From positions 183,322,796 through 183,386,795 of the forward strand of contig NC_134360.1 of assembly GCF_048569485.1 (NCBI RefSeq): a stretch of DNA of 64,000 bases, read 5' to 3'. This document shows positions 46,270-58,438 of the stretch, piece by piece (position 1 is the stretch's first letter; each line of letters begins with the position of its first letter). Below the pieces are notes generated by a model. That model was not told the origin of the DNA and ran no database searches. It was given only the letters and a program-made list of their open reading frames with translations. Source of the stretch: Anomaloglossus baeobatrachus. Taxonomy: Eukaryota > Chordata > Amphibia > Anura > Aromobatidae. A program made the position numbers and the translations under genes.

Positions 46270-47460
46270 CAATACTATTATGTTTTCCCCCCAAAAAAGG
46301 CAGTTTTATATTTTTGTTGCCATGAAAAATGCGTTTGAACTTATTTTCGGGGTAGGGCTTATTTTGGCGGATACACTAGGTGGGGGTAGGTTTATCCCCC
46401 AAAACAGGAAGACCTACCCTCCAAGAGAATAATATTTATATTACCCCGAGCTTCTGCATTGCTCCAAGGTCCTGAACACGCGCTCCCTGAAGGTCCTGGT
46501 CTTCTTTAGATCAGTCCTCCCCTGCTTCCGGAGCACATCGAGGACCTGTGGTGGAATGCATCGAGGCATTCCACCACAGATCCCCACGTTCCACAGTGTC
46601 CCAGCCAGGTCACCGAAGCAGTACGGTATCACCAAATGTGTGTATGTGTGTGTGCATTCCACTACAGCTCCTCGTGTTCCACAGCGTCCCAGTCTGGTGA
46701 GTATGATTGCAGGATCTGTCTTCTCTCTATTGGGGGTGTCTGTTTTCTATAATGATTCTTTAACTTTTTTATCTGCAAGGACACTTCATTATTGAACCGC
46801 GACTAGGGCTTATTTTCACAGTAGGGCTTATATTGAAACCTTAAGGGGGCTTTACACGCTAGCGATATCGGTACCGATATCGCTAGCGTGCGTACCCGCC
46901 CCCATCTTTTGTGCGACACAAGCATATCCTTGCCCATCGCGCTCCCCCGTCACATGGCTTACCTGCCCTGCGACGTTGCTCTGGCCGGCGATCCGCTTCC
47001 TTTCTAAGGGGGCTGGTCGTTCGGCGTCACAGCGACGTCACACGGCAGCCATCCAATAGAAGCGGAGGGTTGGAGATGAGCGGGACGTAACATCCCGCCC
47101 ACCACCTTCCTTCCGCTTTGGCGGTGGGGGCAGGTAAGGAGATGTTCCTCGCTCCTGCGGCGTCACACACAGCGATGTGTGCTGACGCAGGAACGAGGAA
47201 CAACATCGCTAATGAGAGGTAAACGATTTTTTGTTTTAGGACGACCTCTTCGCTGCAAACGATTTTGGCCGCCTTTGCGATTGTTTTAGGTCGCACATAA
47301 GTGTCACACGCTGCGATATCGTTAATGACGCCGGATGTGCGTCACTAACGACGTGACCCCGACGATAAAACATTAACGATATCGTAGCGTGTAAAGCCCT
47401 CTTTACTCCGAAAAGGCCGAACAATCCTGATAGGGCTTATTTTCGAGGCAACAGTACATT
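46270..47460. repeat. Dispersed 'GGGCTTATTTT' repeat split by a family A MITE
   Basis: GTAGGGCTTATTTT or GATAGGGCTTATTTTCG motifs occur at about 46353, 46805, 46822 and 47430 on both sides of the MITE 46844-47402. The limits are approximate and the class unknown. Confidence 0.5.
46844..47402 (+). mobile_element. Family A MITE, copy 8 (559 bp)
   Basis: Ends AGGGGGCTTTACACGC and GCGTGTAAAGCCCTCT, with TTA on both sides (46841-46843, 47403-47405). Core ATCCAATAGAAGCGGAGGG. Confidence 0.92.
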
Positions 47461-48455
47461 CTATGTTTGGATACGGCTGATGGAATTGGACAACCCCTTA
47501 AACCATGGTCTCTATGGATTTCACATCTTTTATTGAACAAGAGGCATAAGCCATATAATACAACTTTATCTATTTCAGTGTTTTACTGTGTCTATAGATA
47601 ATGGCATTCTGTATAATCTGCAGAATAAATATACCAAATAGTGTTGGTGTGTGAGCAGCTTAGCCACGTCTTTACTAACTTGTTTTATAGCAGAGGTAAA
47701 TTTGCAGTTAATTACTGGACAAATATTAAGTGACTACATCGGCAAATAGTAAATGTTTAAGCAGAAAAATACTTTGCCGCTGAGGAAAGCTTTTTAGTTT
47801 AGCTGATATAGTTGCTAGGAAAAACAAGAAAACCAATTTAATTGGAATTATTGTAAGGAGATTGTTAGAGAAATTTGTACCAATTTGATTAAATGGCAGA
47901 TGGCCCTGAAAGACGTTTGAGCTTATTCACCGGTCTGATGGACAATCAGATATATTTGACATAAAGTACAGCTCCTTGGAGGCCATGACCATTTTTCTAG
48001 ACGTGTTTCCAATTTTTTGCTGCAAAAATGTTTCAGTTGTTCATAGGATTGGTGGAATAGAAATGTCTTGTATAGCGTCACTTCAACTGCTAAATTAAAG
48101 GACTTGTCTCATTTTGGAAATTTACGAGATATCGACTGGAATTAATATTTTTCTAGAGAATAGAGTTCCATTGTTTGCTGTCCGGAGTGGAGAGGTGTCT
48201 GCACATGCTCTACTCTCTCCAATCATTTGTATGGTAGAGCCAAGAATTGAAGAAGTAGTACACTTTTATTTTCATAACTTATATATAAATCAATGAAGAG
48301 AGCATACTATATGATCCATTGACCGCTTTGGGCTGTTATCGAGACAGATGTAGTCCAACCATTGGCACACATCTATGTGGTATCTATTGCTTATTTTGTA
48401 TTTGGATATGCATAAATGTTGGAGATGGGAATAGCCTTTTTATGGAGGTACAATA
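47461..48455. other. Plain sequence, no gene seen
   Basis: AT-rich. 48150-48260 (TGTTTGCTGTCCGGAGTGG ... GTATGGTAGAGCCAAGAAT) may be a dispersed repeat. No coding support. Confidence 0.35.
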
Positions 48456-48461
48456 TAGAAA

Positions 48462-48757
48462 TTCCTTAAAGAGTTATCCCCATCTCCAAGATCCTATCTC
48501 AATATGTAATGTGTGTAAAAGGAATAATATTAGCAAATACTTCCAAATATATATAGCCATGTCTCTTACCTCATGTGCAGGGCATTTGAGCTTGGGTATC
48601 TATGGTTACATCCACTCATATAGTAACAGTTGTGTAGTCAGTTAGTTGCTTGTGGACGTAACCATGGATTCCTAAGCTGCAATGCCCTGCACATGAGGTA
48701 AGAGACATAGCTATTTCAGGAAAACTAACTAAATTTCTAATTGGCAGTATTTGCTAA

Positions 48758-48793
<36 letters not shown>

Positions 48794-48842
48794 ACCCACT
48801 ACATATTGGGATAAAATCTTGGAGCTGGGAATACCCCTTTAA
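48462..48842. mobile_element. Foldback MITE with (ATT)n
   Basis: TTAAAGAGTTATCCCCATCTCC at the left pairs with CTGGGAATACCCCTTTAA at the right. An inner pair, CTTACCTCATGTGCAGGGCA (48567) and its complement (48685), is also present. (ATT) repeats lie at 48757-48791. Confidence 0.75.
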
Positions 48843-48849
48843 GCCTACC

Positions 48850-49375
48850 ACACGCGTTGGATGTCTGTCGGCCGCACGCGTTGGATGTCTGTCGGCCGCA
48901 CGCGTTGGATGTCTGTCGGCCGCACGCGTTGGATGTCTGTCGGCCGCACGCGTTGGATGTCTGTCGGCCGCACGCGTTGATGTCTGTCGGCCGCACGCGT
49001 TGGATGTCTGTCGGCCGCACGCGTTGGATGTCTGTCGGCCGCACGCGTTGGATGTCTGTCGGCCGCACGCGTTGGATGTCTGTCGGCCGCACGCGTTGGA
49101 TGTCTGTCGGCCGCACGCGTTGGATGTCTGTCGGCCGCACGCGTTGGATGTCTGTCGGCCGCACGCGTTGGATGGCTGTCGGCCGCACGCGTTGGATGGC
49201 TGTCGGCCTTGTGCGTTGGATGGCTGTCGGCCGCACGCGTTGGATGGCTGTCGGCCGCACGCGTTGGATGGCTGTCGGCCGCACGCGTTGGATGGCTGTC
49301 GGCCGCACGCGTTGATGGCTGTCGGCCTTGTGCGTTGATGGCTGTCGGCCACGCACGTTGGATGCCTGTGGGCCA
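48850..49375. repeat. 24-bp CpG-rich minisatellite, about 22 copies
   Basis: Unit ACGCGTTGGATGTCTGTCGG plus CCGC, with four or more CpG per unit. From 48852 to about 49170 the units read GGATGTCTG. From there they read GGATGGCTG. A TTGTGCG variant appears twice, 118 bp apart. As 24 is divisible by three, up to six long frames stay open (for example 237 codons on the minus strand reading ACGRQPSN). These are not genes. Confidence 0.97.
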
Positions 49376-50058
49376 AATAATGCTCCAGCCAACAGACATC
49401 TCGGCTGTCTCTCCTATGACACAGAAGCTCTTGTTTGGCCAAACGCTCCTGTGTTCTCTATGCTTTATCTGCCACTTACAGTACAGAGATATATGTGGGA
49501 TTCCTGCTCTCTTCTGTCTATGTAGCACAGTTAATCTAGCTTTAAGGTAAGAGAAAACACTAGAAAGCAGCCCCATAGTCTATCTGTCTATATTTCTCAC
49601 TCTGATCTATTCTCTCCTTTCCATAGACTTCAATAGGCAGCTGTAGCCTGATTTAAGAGCTGGCAGTAGCTCTTGTCCCCAACAAGATGGATTTTAGCAA
49701 TGTATATGAATGATCTCTTCAGGAAGTATTGGGATGGGAAAAAGTGGCTCATAAGCAAAGAAAGAGGCATTTTTCTCTGATAACATGTCACAGTGTTTCT
49801 TATATTTACTTGTACTATTGATTTATACACAATTGCTGAATTAACAGTGACCATTTAAAATAATAGAGCAGGGGCACCTGCGGAGATTCCCAGCAAGCCC
49901 TATCTGCATAATATAACTTCCATTAACAACAGTATTGTCATCCTCACGGGGATTATTGCCGCCATGACCAGTACCTATATACTGCTTATGGCATCTTTGG
50001 GGAATCGCAGAAATCTTGTGTTGGTCACTACAATATTTCCAGACATTTTTGTGGAGGT
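49376..50058. other. No gene seen
   Basis: Plain sequence between the minisatellite and a MITE. No exon or repeat boundary was recognised. Confidence 0.35.
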
Positions 50059-50061
50059 TTA

Positions 50062-50430
50062 GGCTATTTTTGACGCTGCGTTTTTGTGCGTTTTTGGCTG
50101 CAAAAACGCACAAAAATGCACCTGCTGAAAAAACACACCAGTAAAAACCGCATGCGTTTTTACTGTGTTTCGGTGCGTTTTGCTGCATTTTTGATCACTG
50201 CATTTTGCTGCGTTTTTCCAATTCATTGCATGGGTGAAAAACGCAGTAAAACGCAGAAAAAAATTGACATGACCATTTTTTTTTTAAGCTAAAAAATGCA
50301 GCTAAAAAAAAAAGTTGTGTGCGGACACCAAAAATGAAGTCATAGACATTGCTGGGGAAGCAAAGTCATGAAGTTTTGAGCCCAAAAACGTACCCAAAAA
50401 CACGCAAAAACGCTCAGTGCGCACATAGCC
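50062..50430. mobile_element. Family E MITE, copy 8 (369 bp)
   Basis: Begins GGCTATTTTTGACGCTGCG and ends AGTGCGCACATAGCC, with TTA on both sides. Interior AAAAACGCA/TGCGTTTTT arms. Confidence 0.87.
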
Positions 50431-50672
50431 TTAGCCCTTATGGCTGCAGCATACATTTGCGCTACAGTCAGATCCCTTTACCAGATCCCTTTCTAATTCA
50501 GTCCAAATGGTTACAGTTCTCAATGTATCACATGCTCTTTCACCATGTGCCAACTGGTTTATTATAATTACACACTCGAACTTAGATTGGAGGATTTGTA
50601 ATCAGTTTTTTTTTTCATCTAGGCCTTGTACAACCACTTGTATTTTTACTTTCCCATAACAATGAAGAGTTA

Positions 50673-51501
50673 AGGTCCAGTCACACTAAGCAACTTACCA
50701 GCGATCCCAACAACGATAGGGATCGCTGGTAAGTTGCTAGGAGGTTGCTGGTGAGCTGTCACACTGCGACGCTCCAGCGATCCCACCAGCAACCTGACCT
50801 GGCAGGGATCGCTGGAGCGTGGCTACACGAGTTGCTGGTGAGCTCACCAGCAACCAGTGACCAGCCCCCAGTCTCCTAGTTACAGCACACATCAGGTTAA
50901 TTAACCCGATGTGTGCTGCAGCTAAATGTGCACAGAGCAGGGAGCAGCGCACACTGAGCGCTGGCTCCTTGCTCTCCTAGTTACAGCACACATCGGGTTA
51001 ATTGCCTGATGTGTGCTGCAGCTAAATGTGCACAGAGCAGGGAGCAGCGCACAATGCTTAGTGCTGGCTCCTTGCTCTCCTAGTTACAGCACACATCGGG
51101 TTAATTACCTGATGTGTGCTGCAGCTACATGTGCACAGAGCAGGAGCCGGCACTGGCAGTGAGAGCGGAGGAGGCTGGTATCAAAGGTAAATATCGGGTA
51201 ACCAAGGACAGGGCTTCTTGGTTACCCGATGTTTACATTGGTTACCAGCCTCCGCAGAAGCCGGCTCCTGCTCACTGCACATTAGTTGTTGCTGTCTCGC
51301 TGTCACACACAGCGATCTGTGCTTCACAGCAGGACAGCAACAACTAAAAAATGGCCCAGGACATTCAGCAACAACCAACGACCTCACAGCAGGGGCCAGG
51401 TTGTTGCTGGATGTCACACACAGCAACATCGCTAGCAACGTCACAAAAGTTGTTCGTTACCAGCGATGTTGCTAGCGATGTTGCTTAGTGTGACGGGGCC
51501 T
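50673..51501. mobile_element. Family B MITE, copy 3 (829 bp)
   Basis: Ends AGGTCCAGTCACACTAAGC and GCTTAGTGTGACGGGGCCT, with TTA on both sides (50670-50672, 51502-51504). The interior has three tandem copies of a roughly 100-bp block (TAGTTACAGCACACATC ... GCAGGGAGCAGCGCAC). Confidence 0.88.
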
Positions 51502-51504
51502 TTA

Positions 51505-52198
51505 ATCGTGTCATCTCAATAGATCCATTAACATTATCCAACAAGCAGCACCATTCAATGAAAAGTGTGGTGACTTATAATTTTTAATTTGTCTCCTGAA
51601 GGGACTTAAACCTGCAATCTCTGGATCGCGTATGCAATACAACAATGCATTGTAAAATAGATAATCTCCAATGAAGACCAGCCAAAGCCTAGTCTTCATT
51701 AGTAAACTCGCGTTGCAAACATGGCTGACTTCAGAAGGCCCATACCTGCCATGGAAACAGATGGCACCACGCTATCACAACTCGCTGATAGTCGTCAGAA
51801 ACGAAAGACACCATACGGAAGACTTTTAGGTAGCTCCGATTGCATCAGAAACTGGTGTCGACTGTGTAACACTGTTCTCAAATTCTCACAATACAATGAT
51901 AGTACATGGGTGTTGGACATGTACTTTAGCCATTGTTGAGGCTTTAATAATAAAGACCGTTCCCAAAAGACAATGATAACCTGTTTTAAACCTGTTTTTC
52001 AAGGACATTTGATTTTGTTTGGGTTTGCTAAACAAAGGATCAAGCTTAGATTAGTATAAAAAAAAGTTAGAACATATCAGTTTAAAATAAGGTAGAGTTA
52101 GAAGGCATTGTCCAGTGTTTTGATAAAAGTCTGTAGTCAATTTGTGTGGCTCCAGAGTTCTGAATCTTTACAAGGGTGCACATCACATACTGTACTTG
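51505..52198. repeat. Dispersed repeat fragment, no gene
   Basis: 51590-51660 (CTGAAGGGACTTAAACCTGC ... CAATGCATTGTAAAAT) resembles a common amphibian repeat. The rest is plain. The ATG-led frame at 51721 is short and has no motif. Confidence 0.4.
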
Positions 52199-52201
52199 TT
52201 A

Positions 52202-52919
52202 GGGTACCGTCACACTTTAGCGACGCTCCAGCGATCCCACCAGCGATGTGACCTGGTCAGGATCGCTGGTGCGTCGCTACATGGTCGCTGGTGAGCTGTC
52301 AATCAGGCAGATCTCACCAGTGACCAGCCCCCAGCGACGCGTGGAAGCGATGCTGCACTTGGTAACTAAGGTAAATATCGAGTAACCAAGTGCTTGGTTA
52401 CCCGATATTTACCTTGGTTACCAGCGCACACCACTTAGCGCTGGCTCCCTGCACTCCTAGCCAGAGTACACATCGGGTTAATAAGCAAACCGCTTTGCTT
52501 ATTTACCCGATGTGTACTCCGGTTACGTGTGCAGGATGCCGGCACTGGCAGCCTGAGAGCGGCGGACGCTAGTAACCAAGGTAAATATCGGGTAACCAAG
52601 CAAAGGGCTTCTCTTGGTTACCTGATATTTACCTTGGTTACAGCTTACCGCAGGCTGCCAGACGCCGGCTCCCTGCTCCCTGCACGTTCAGATCGTTGCT
52701 CTCTCGCTGTCACACACAGCGATGTGTGCTTCACAGCGGGAGAGCAACGTCCATAAAATGAACCAGCACTGTGTGTAACAAGCAGCGATCTCACAGCAGG
52801 GGCCAGATCGCTGCTCAGTGTCACACACAGCGAGATCGCTAATGAGGTCACTGGTGCGTCACAAAAACCGTGACTCAGCAGCGATCTCGCTAGCGATCTC
52901 TCTATGTGAGAAGTACCCC
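52202..52919. mobile_element. Family B MITE, copy 4 (718 bp)
   Basis: Ends GGGTACCGTCACAC and GTGAGAAGTACCCC, with TTA on both sides (52199-52201, 52920-52922). The interior repeats AGGTAAATATCGGGTAACC in both orientations. Confidence 0.87.
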
Positions 52920-52922
52920 TTA

Positions 52923-53796
52923 GAATTTTCTGACACTGCCGGCAAGAGTACATACTTCCGGCCACATACCAACTAGATGTGCTCGGCCTCGCTCAATACA
53001 AGTGAGGGCAAACACGTCTAATCGGAATGTGGCCAGAAGTTATCAAATCAAATACTTGTGGTCACTTGACCACCCGCTCTTGTTGGCAATACTGGAGAAT
53101 CTTAAAGGTATGTGGTGCACATGCTGTAAGCATTCAGAAGTCCGCAGGCACACAGGGTGACTCTAGTAATGGACTCTAGTTTGGTGCTCAATTTGGTGGT
53201 GAAGAATGGACTTATTTGTAAAAATGTAGCTGTGGATGAATGCCTGCAACAAGGAGCAAGTAGGATAGAACTGTATACTCTTGACAAACTATGACATTTC
53301 TGTATAGACCACTCCAACAACCCCTATTTACAAAATGATTGTGCTCAGAAAACTTCAGATGAGTGATGGGACTTCTGTACATATACAACTTGTTTGGAAT
53401 AATAGGTTTCTCATCAAGGAAGACCAAGTGTGGAAATCCAGAGACCCCAACTGTTGCGACCAACATGGTCTGCCTTGGTTGTGGTCTTCGACACCAGAAA
53501 AGCTGGGGAATGTAGAAGGCTGAACTGCTATACATGTTGGAGGCTGTTTATCTAATCCAACTGCAGAGACTCAACCCAGGATAAAGGAGAATTATTCATG
53601 GAGTGTAATCAGTTGTCTGACACTGTACTTAATGTTGACAAGTGAACATGTGTACCCTTAAAGAACAGGCACCTCTAACAAGATGGTGTTTGAATCTAAC
53701 CTTTGAACTAATGACAATGTGAAGAAATATTAAAAGAGCCAATGTGAAACTGGAGCAAGTATCTGTCACAAGGAGATCTTTGCAGGCATCGCTGAC
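52923..53796. other. No gene seen
   Basis: Mixed sequence with short frames on both strands (for example around 53335-53523) that carry no recognisable motif. It may include more of the neighbouring fossil. Confidence 0.3.
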
Positions 53797-53928
53797 TGTC
53801 ATGGCAGCGTCAGGATTTGTGGAAACTAAGAGATTCTGGCACTGCACTACTATCTTCTCTGATGTATGTGATCAGTGCAGGGAGACATGGGCATTGACAC
53901 ACAGGCTTAGGCAGGCTAGCAAGACTTA

Positions 53929-54519
53929 GGGGTACTTAGCACACTACGACATCGCAGGTGCGATGTCAGTGGGGTCAAATTGAAAGTGACGCACATCCAG
54001 CATCGCAGGCGACATCGTAGTGTGTAAAGCCTAGATGATACGATTAACGAGCGCAAAAGCGTCGTAATCGTATCATCGGTGTAGCGTCGGCGTAATCCAT
54101 AATTACGCTGACGCGATGGTCCGATGTTGTTCCTCGCTCCAGCAGCAGCACACATCGCTGTGTGTGAAGCCGCAGGAGCGAGGAACATCTCCTACCGGCG
54201 TCACCGCGGCTCCCGTAGGATATGCGGAAGGGAGAAGGTGGGTGGGATGTTTACATCCCGCTCATCTCTGCCCCTCCGCTCCTATTGGCCGCCTGCCGTG
54301 TGACGTCGCAGTGACGCCGTACGACCCGCCCCCTTAATAAGGAGGCGGATCGCCGGCCAGAGCGACGTCCCAGGACATGTGAGTCCATGTGAAGCTGCCG
54401 TAGCGATAATGTTCGCTACGGCAGCTACCACAAGGATATCGCGGCTGCGACGGGGGCGGGGACTATCGCGCTTGGCGTCGCAGCATCGGCTTGCGATGTC
54501 GTAGCGTGCAAAGTACCCC
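53929..54519 (-). mobile_element. Family A MITE, copy 9 (591 bp)
   Basis: Ends GGGGTACTTAGCACAC and GCGTGCAAAGTACCCC, with TTA on both sides (53926-53928, 54520-54522). Reversed CCAAT/GC-box core (CCTCCGCTCCTATTGGCCGC). Inserted in the LTR-like leader. Confidence 0.9.
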
Positions 54520-55331
54520 TTAGCCTCTGCTAGGCTGCTCATTAGTCTCTTTGATCATATGCTGTGGGCGTGCCAATCACGTTCACTCCACTCCTATATA
54601 TGCTGGCTGGACTATTTCATTAATGCCAGCTATAGTTCATCTATGTTGGTCTGGTGAGGTGATGTGATCTAGACATATTGGTGGTTGTTGTGCATTATTG
54701 CTGTGAGTGGTTGTGGTGTTAACCCTTGTAGTCTTTTTGTTGCTACCTTATTGCTCTTGTTTTTCTCCTTAGTCTCTTACTGTTTGTTCCTGTGAGTTTG
54801 CAATGTGTCTGAATTTTAGTTCTCCCCTGTTTATCTTAATCTGTGCTACTATCACAGCCCTGCCCCTTTCTTTCTTCCTTGGGGAGGGGGGGGAATTAAC
54901 AGATTAGATTTGGTCAGGAGAATAACCAGGAATGAGGCTTGGGCATCTCCACCATTAGGGATAGCCTAGGGTCACTTAGCGCGAACTGCATAGGAGCCCC
55001 GAAGGACAACATAGGAGCCCCCTGTCCCTTGCTATTCTGCAGTCACATTGGTGTTATTTTCACTATATTTCAACATCAACCAGGTTTCTGCACTAGCAAG
55101 ACTATTGCAGATCTTGTCTCTTTAGGTGGCTGAATTAAAGGGGGCGGTATAGCAGCAAGCTCCATCCTCTACACCGGTGCAAGTGTCTGGATCATCAGAG
55201 CCCAAACTGCCTCTCCCGTATAAATTTTCGGAGGACCGCAGCCAGTTTGTATCTTTGACTGTGGACGGGTTTATCTTGGCACTCAGGCTCATCCATGATA
55301 ATCTGAATAAAACATCTTTAGCCGAGTCTAA

Positions 55332-55902
55332 AGGCCGCTTTACACGCTACGACATCGCTAGCGATGTCGAGCGCGATTGCACCCACCCCCGTCGTTGTAA
55401 CAATATGTGGTGATCACTGCCGTAACGAACATTATCACTACGGCAACGTCACACGCACATACCTGCTTGGCGACGTCGCTGTGACCGCCGAACAATTCCT
55501 CCTTCAAGGGGGAGGTGCGTTCGGCGTCACCGCGACGTCACTAAGCGGCCGCCCAATCAAAGCAAAGGGGCTGAGATGAGCGGGACGAACATCCCGCCCA
55601 CCTCCTTCCTTCCTCATTACGGGCGGGACGCAGGTAAGGTGAGGTTCCTCGTTCCTGCGGTGTCACACATACCGATGTGTGCTGCCGCAGGAACGAGGAA
55701 CAACATTGTTACTGCAGCAGCAACGATATTTGGGAAGAGGGGGGCATGTCACCGATTAGCGATTTTGAACGTTTTTGCAATGATTCAAAACCGCTAATAG
55801 GTGTCACACGCAAAGACATCGCTAAAGCGACTGCATTCGCGTCACAAAATCCGTGACCCCTACGAGATCGCTTTAGCGATCTCGTAGCGTGTAAAGCCAC
55901 TT
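55332..55902 (+). mobile_element. Family A MITE, copy 10 (571 bp)
   Basis: Ends AGGCCGCTTTACACGC and GCGTGTAAAGCCACTT. TAA on the left and TTA on the right. Core GCCCAATCAAAGCAAAGGGG. Inserted in the gag part of the fossil. Confidence 0.87.
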
Positions 55903-56317
55903 TTAGATTCCTTCACTACAACAGGGGAATCGACCTGCAGAGGATTATTTCAGGACTAGTTCACGGTCAAACAGTGGAACGACTCCGCGTTTAAAAGCTG
56001 GTTTGTCCAGAGGTGTCCGAGAGGGTATCAAACCCCTCCCTCTTTAGAGTGTACTGAGTCCTTTGTAATATGTATTGGTCGCCAATTTCAGCACAGGACC
56101 CAATAATGTAAATCATCTGCGGAGGGGGTTTCTGTACCTGTATTATCATCTGAAGCCTCACACGAGCCCATGCAACTCCACTAGAAAGGAGTGGATTCTG
56201 TGTTTTCTGTGGCAAAAAGGGACAGTTTCTCAGTGCCTATCCCTCAGTGCCCAGGGACATACGGCAGTCGGAAAACTCCTAGACCCAGGTTGTTTGGGGA
56301 ATCCCAACCTTGTCTAA

Positions 56318-57291
56318 AGGCCCAGTCACACTAAACAACTTACCAGCGATCCCAACAACGATACAACCTGATAGGGATCGCTGGTAAGTTGCTAGGAGGT
56401 CACTGGTGAGATGTCACACTAAGCGACGCTCCAGCGATCCCACCAGCAACCTGACCTGGCAGGGATCGCTGGAGCGTCGCTACACGGGTTGCTGGTGAGC
56501 TGTCACACAGGCAGATCTCACCAGTGACCAGCCCCCAGCGCCGCGTGGAAGCGATGCCGCGCTTTGTAACTAAGGTAAATATCGGGTAACCAACCCGATA
56601 TTTACCTTGGTTACCAGCGCACACCGCTTAGCGCTGGCTCCCTGCACACCTAGCCACAGTACACATCGAGTTAATTACCCGATGTGTACTTTGCTACGTG
56701 TGCAGGCAGCAGGGAGCCGGCTTCTGCGGACGCTGGTAACCACGGTAAACATCGGGTAACCAAGAAGCCCTTACCTTGGTTACCCGATATTTACCTTCGT
56801 TACCAGCGTCCGCCGCTCTCACACTGCCAGTGCCGGCTCCCTGCTCTCTGCACACATAGCCACAGTACACATCGGGTTAATTACCTGATGTGTACTGTGG
56901 CTACGTGTGCAGAGAGCAGGGAGCCGGCACTGACAGCTGAGAGCGGCGGACGCTGGTAACGAAGGTAAATATCGGGTAACCAAGGTAAGGGCTTCTTGGT
57001 TACCCGATGTTTACCGTGGTTACCAGCGTCCGCAGAAGCCGGCTCCTGCTGCCTGCACATTTATTTGTTGCTCTGTCGCTGTCGCACACAGCGATGTGTG
57101 CTTCACAGCGGGAGAGCAACAACTAAAAAATGGCCCAGGACATTCAGCAACAACCAACGACCTCACAGCAGGGGCCAGGTTGTTGCTGGATGTCACACAC
57201 AGCAACATCGCTAGCAACATCGCTGCTACGTCACAAAAGTTGTTCCTTAGCAGCGATGTTGCTAGCGATGTTGCTTAGTGTGACGTGGCCT
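56318..57291. mobile_element. Family B MITE, copy 5 (974 bp)
   Basis: Ends AGGCCCAGTCACACTAAAC and GCTTAGTGTGACGTGGCCT, with TAA on both sides (56315-56317, 57292-57294). Nested palindromes of GGTAAATATCGGGTAACC and ACACATCGGGTTAATT. It separates the gag and protease parts. Confidence 0.9.
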
Positions 57292-57491
57292 TAAGTATAT
57301 CCTCCACAGTGGTGTCTCAATGTTTAATACCCTCCAGAGTTAAGGTTGGAGGCCAAGAAATTCCTATCACTGGTTTTCTAGACAGTGGTTCAGGGGAAAA
57401 CATGATCGACAGTTTGTTCGTTCCACAGTGTTGGATTTCATGGTGTTATCAAATCTGTTTCAGATATTTGCCATTGATTCTTCACCTCTTA

Positions 57492-58061
57492 AGGGTACTG
57501 TACGCGCTGCGATATCTGTACCGATATCGCTAGCGAGCATAGCTGCCCCCGTCGGTTGTGCGACACAGGCAAATCGCTGCCCGTGGTGCACAACATCGCT
57601 TACACCCGTCATACTACTTACCTGTCTAGCGACGTCGCTGTGACCCGCGAACGGCCTCCTTTCTAAGGGGGCGGTTCGGTCAGCGTCATAGCGACGTCAC
57701 TAAGGGGCCGCCCAATAGCAGAGGAGGGGCGGAGATGAGCGGGCCAAACATCCCGCCCATCTCCTTCCTTCCTCATTGCCGGCGGGACACAGGTACAGTG
57801 AGTTTCCTCGTTCCTGCGGTGTCACACATAGCGATGTGTGCTGCTGCAGGAACGACAAACAACCTCGCTACTCACCTGTCAACGATTTTTGGTGTTGGAG
57901 CGACCTCTCCAATACCAACGATTTTTACCTCTTTTGCGATCGTTTTAGGTCGCTCAGAGGTGTTACATGCTGCGATGTCGCTAACGACGCCGGATGTGCG
58001 TCACAAACACCGTGACCCCGACGATATATCGTTATCGATGTTGCAGCATGTAAAGCACCCT
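57492..58061 (+). mobile_element. Family A MITE, copy 11 (570 bp)
   Basis: Ends AGGGTACTGTACGCGC and GCATGTAAAGCACCCT, with TTA on both sides (57489-57491, 58062-58064). Core GCCCAATAGCAGAGGAGGGG. The right TTA is shared with the next MITE. Confidence 0.9.
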
Positions 58062-58064
58062 TTA

Positions 58065-58342
58065 GGCTATGTTCACACATTTTTGGCCCCAAAAAATGCA
58101 TCAAAAAACGTTTTAAGTCAAATCTAATGATTGGAAGGGCTCAAAAACGCTGGCAAAAAACGCAGAAAGAATTGACATGCTGCATCTTGGGTGCATCTTC
58201 AAAGATGCAGCCAAAGAAAGATGCACTGTGTAGACAGCAAAATAGAAATCTCAGAATTTGCTGGGAGAAGGAGATACATGCATTTAGGTGCATCTTTGTG
58301 ATCTCAAAAATGAAGTAGAAGATGCAATGTGTGAATATAGCC
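58065..58342. mobile_element. Family E MITE, copy 9 (278 bp)
   Basis: Ends GGCTATGTTCACACATTTT and AATGTGTGAATATAGCC, with TTA on both sides (58062-58064, 58343-58345). Central GATGCATC-like arms. Confidence 0.87.
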
Positions 58343-58438
58343 TTACTCAGGGGGCTGTTTTGAGTGTGTACAGAGGTTGGAACTCCGTATAGGGCTAGTG
58401 CATTCTGAGATGATTTTGTTATGTTCTCAAGGGCCTTA

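Noticed and set aside
46353-47440. GGGCTTATTTT motifs as candidate polyadenylation or regulatory sites
   Set aside because: They recur on both sides of a MITE as part of one dispersed repeat.
48729-49576. Several overlapping open frames of 150-243 codons on both strands, reading as repeat proteins (ACGRQPSN and others)
   Set aside because: They are the translation of a 24-bp minisatellite. A unit divisible by three keeps all frames open. There is no start context, domain or conservation signal.
53335-53523. 62-codon frame starting MIVLRKLQMSDG, looked like a transposase end
   Set aside because: No catalytic motif, no terminal repeats nearby, and a competing frame on the other strand.
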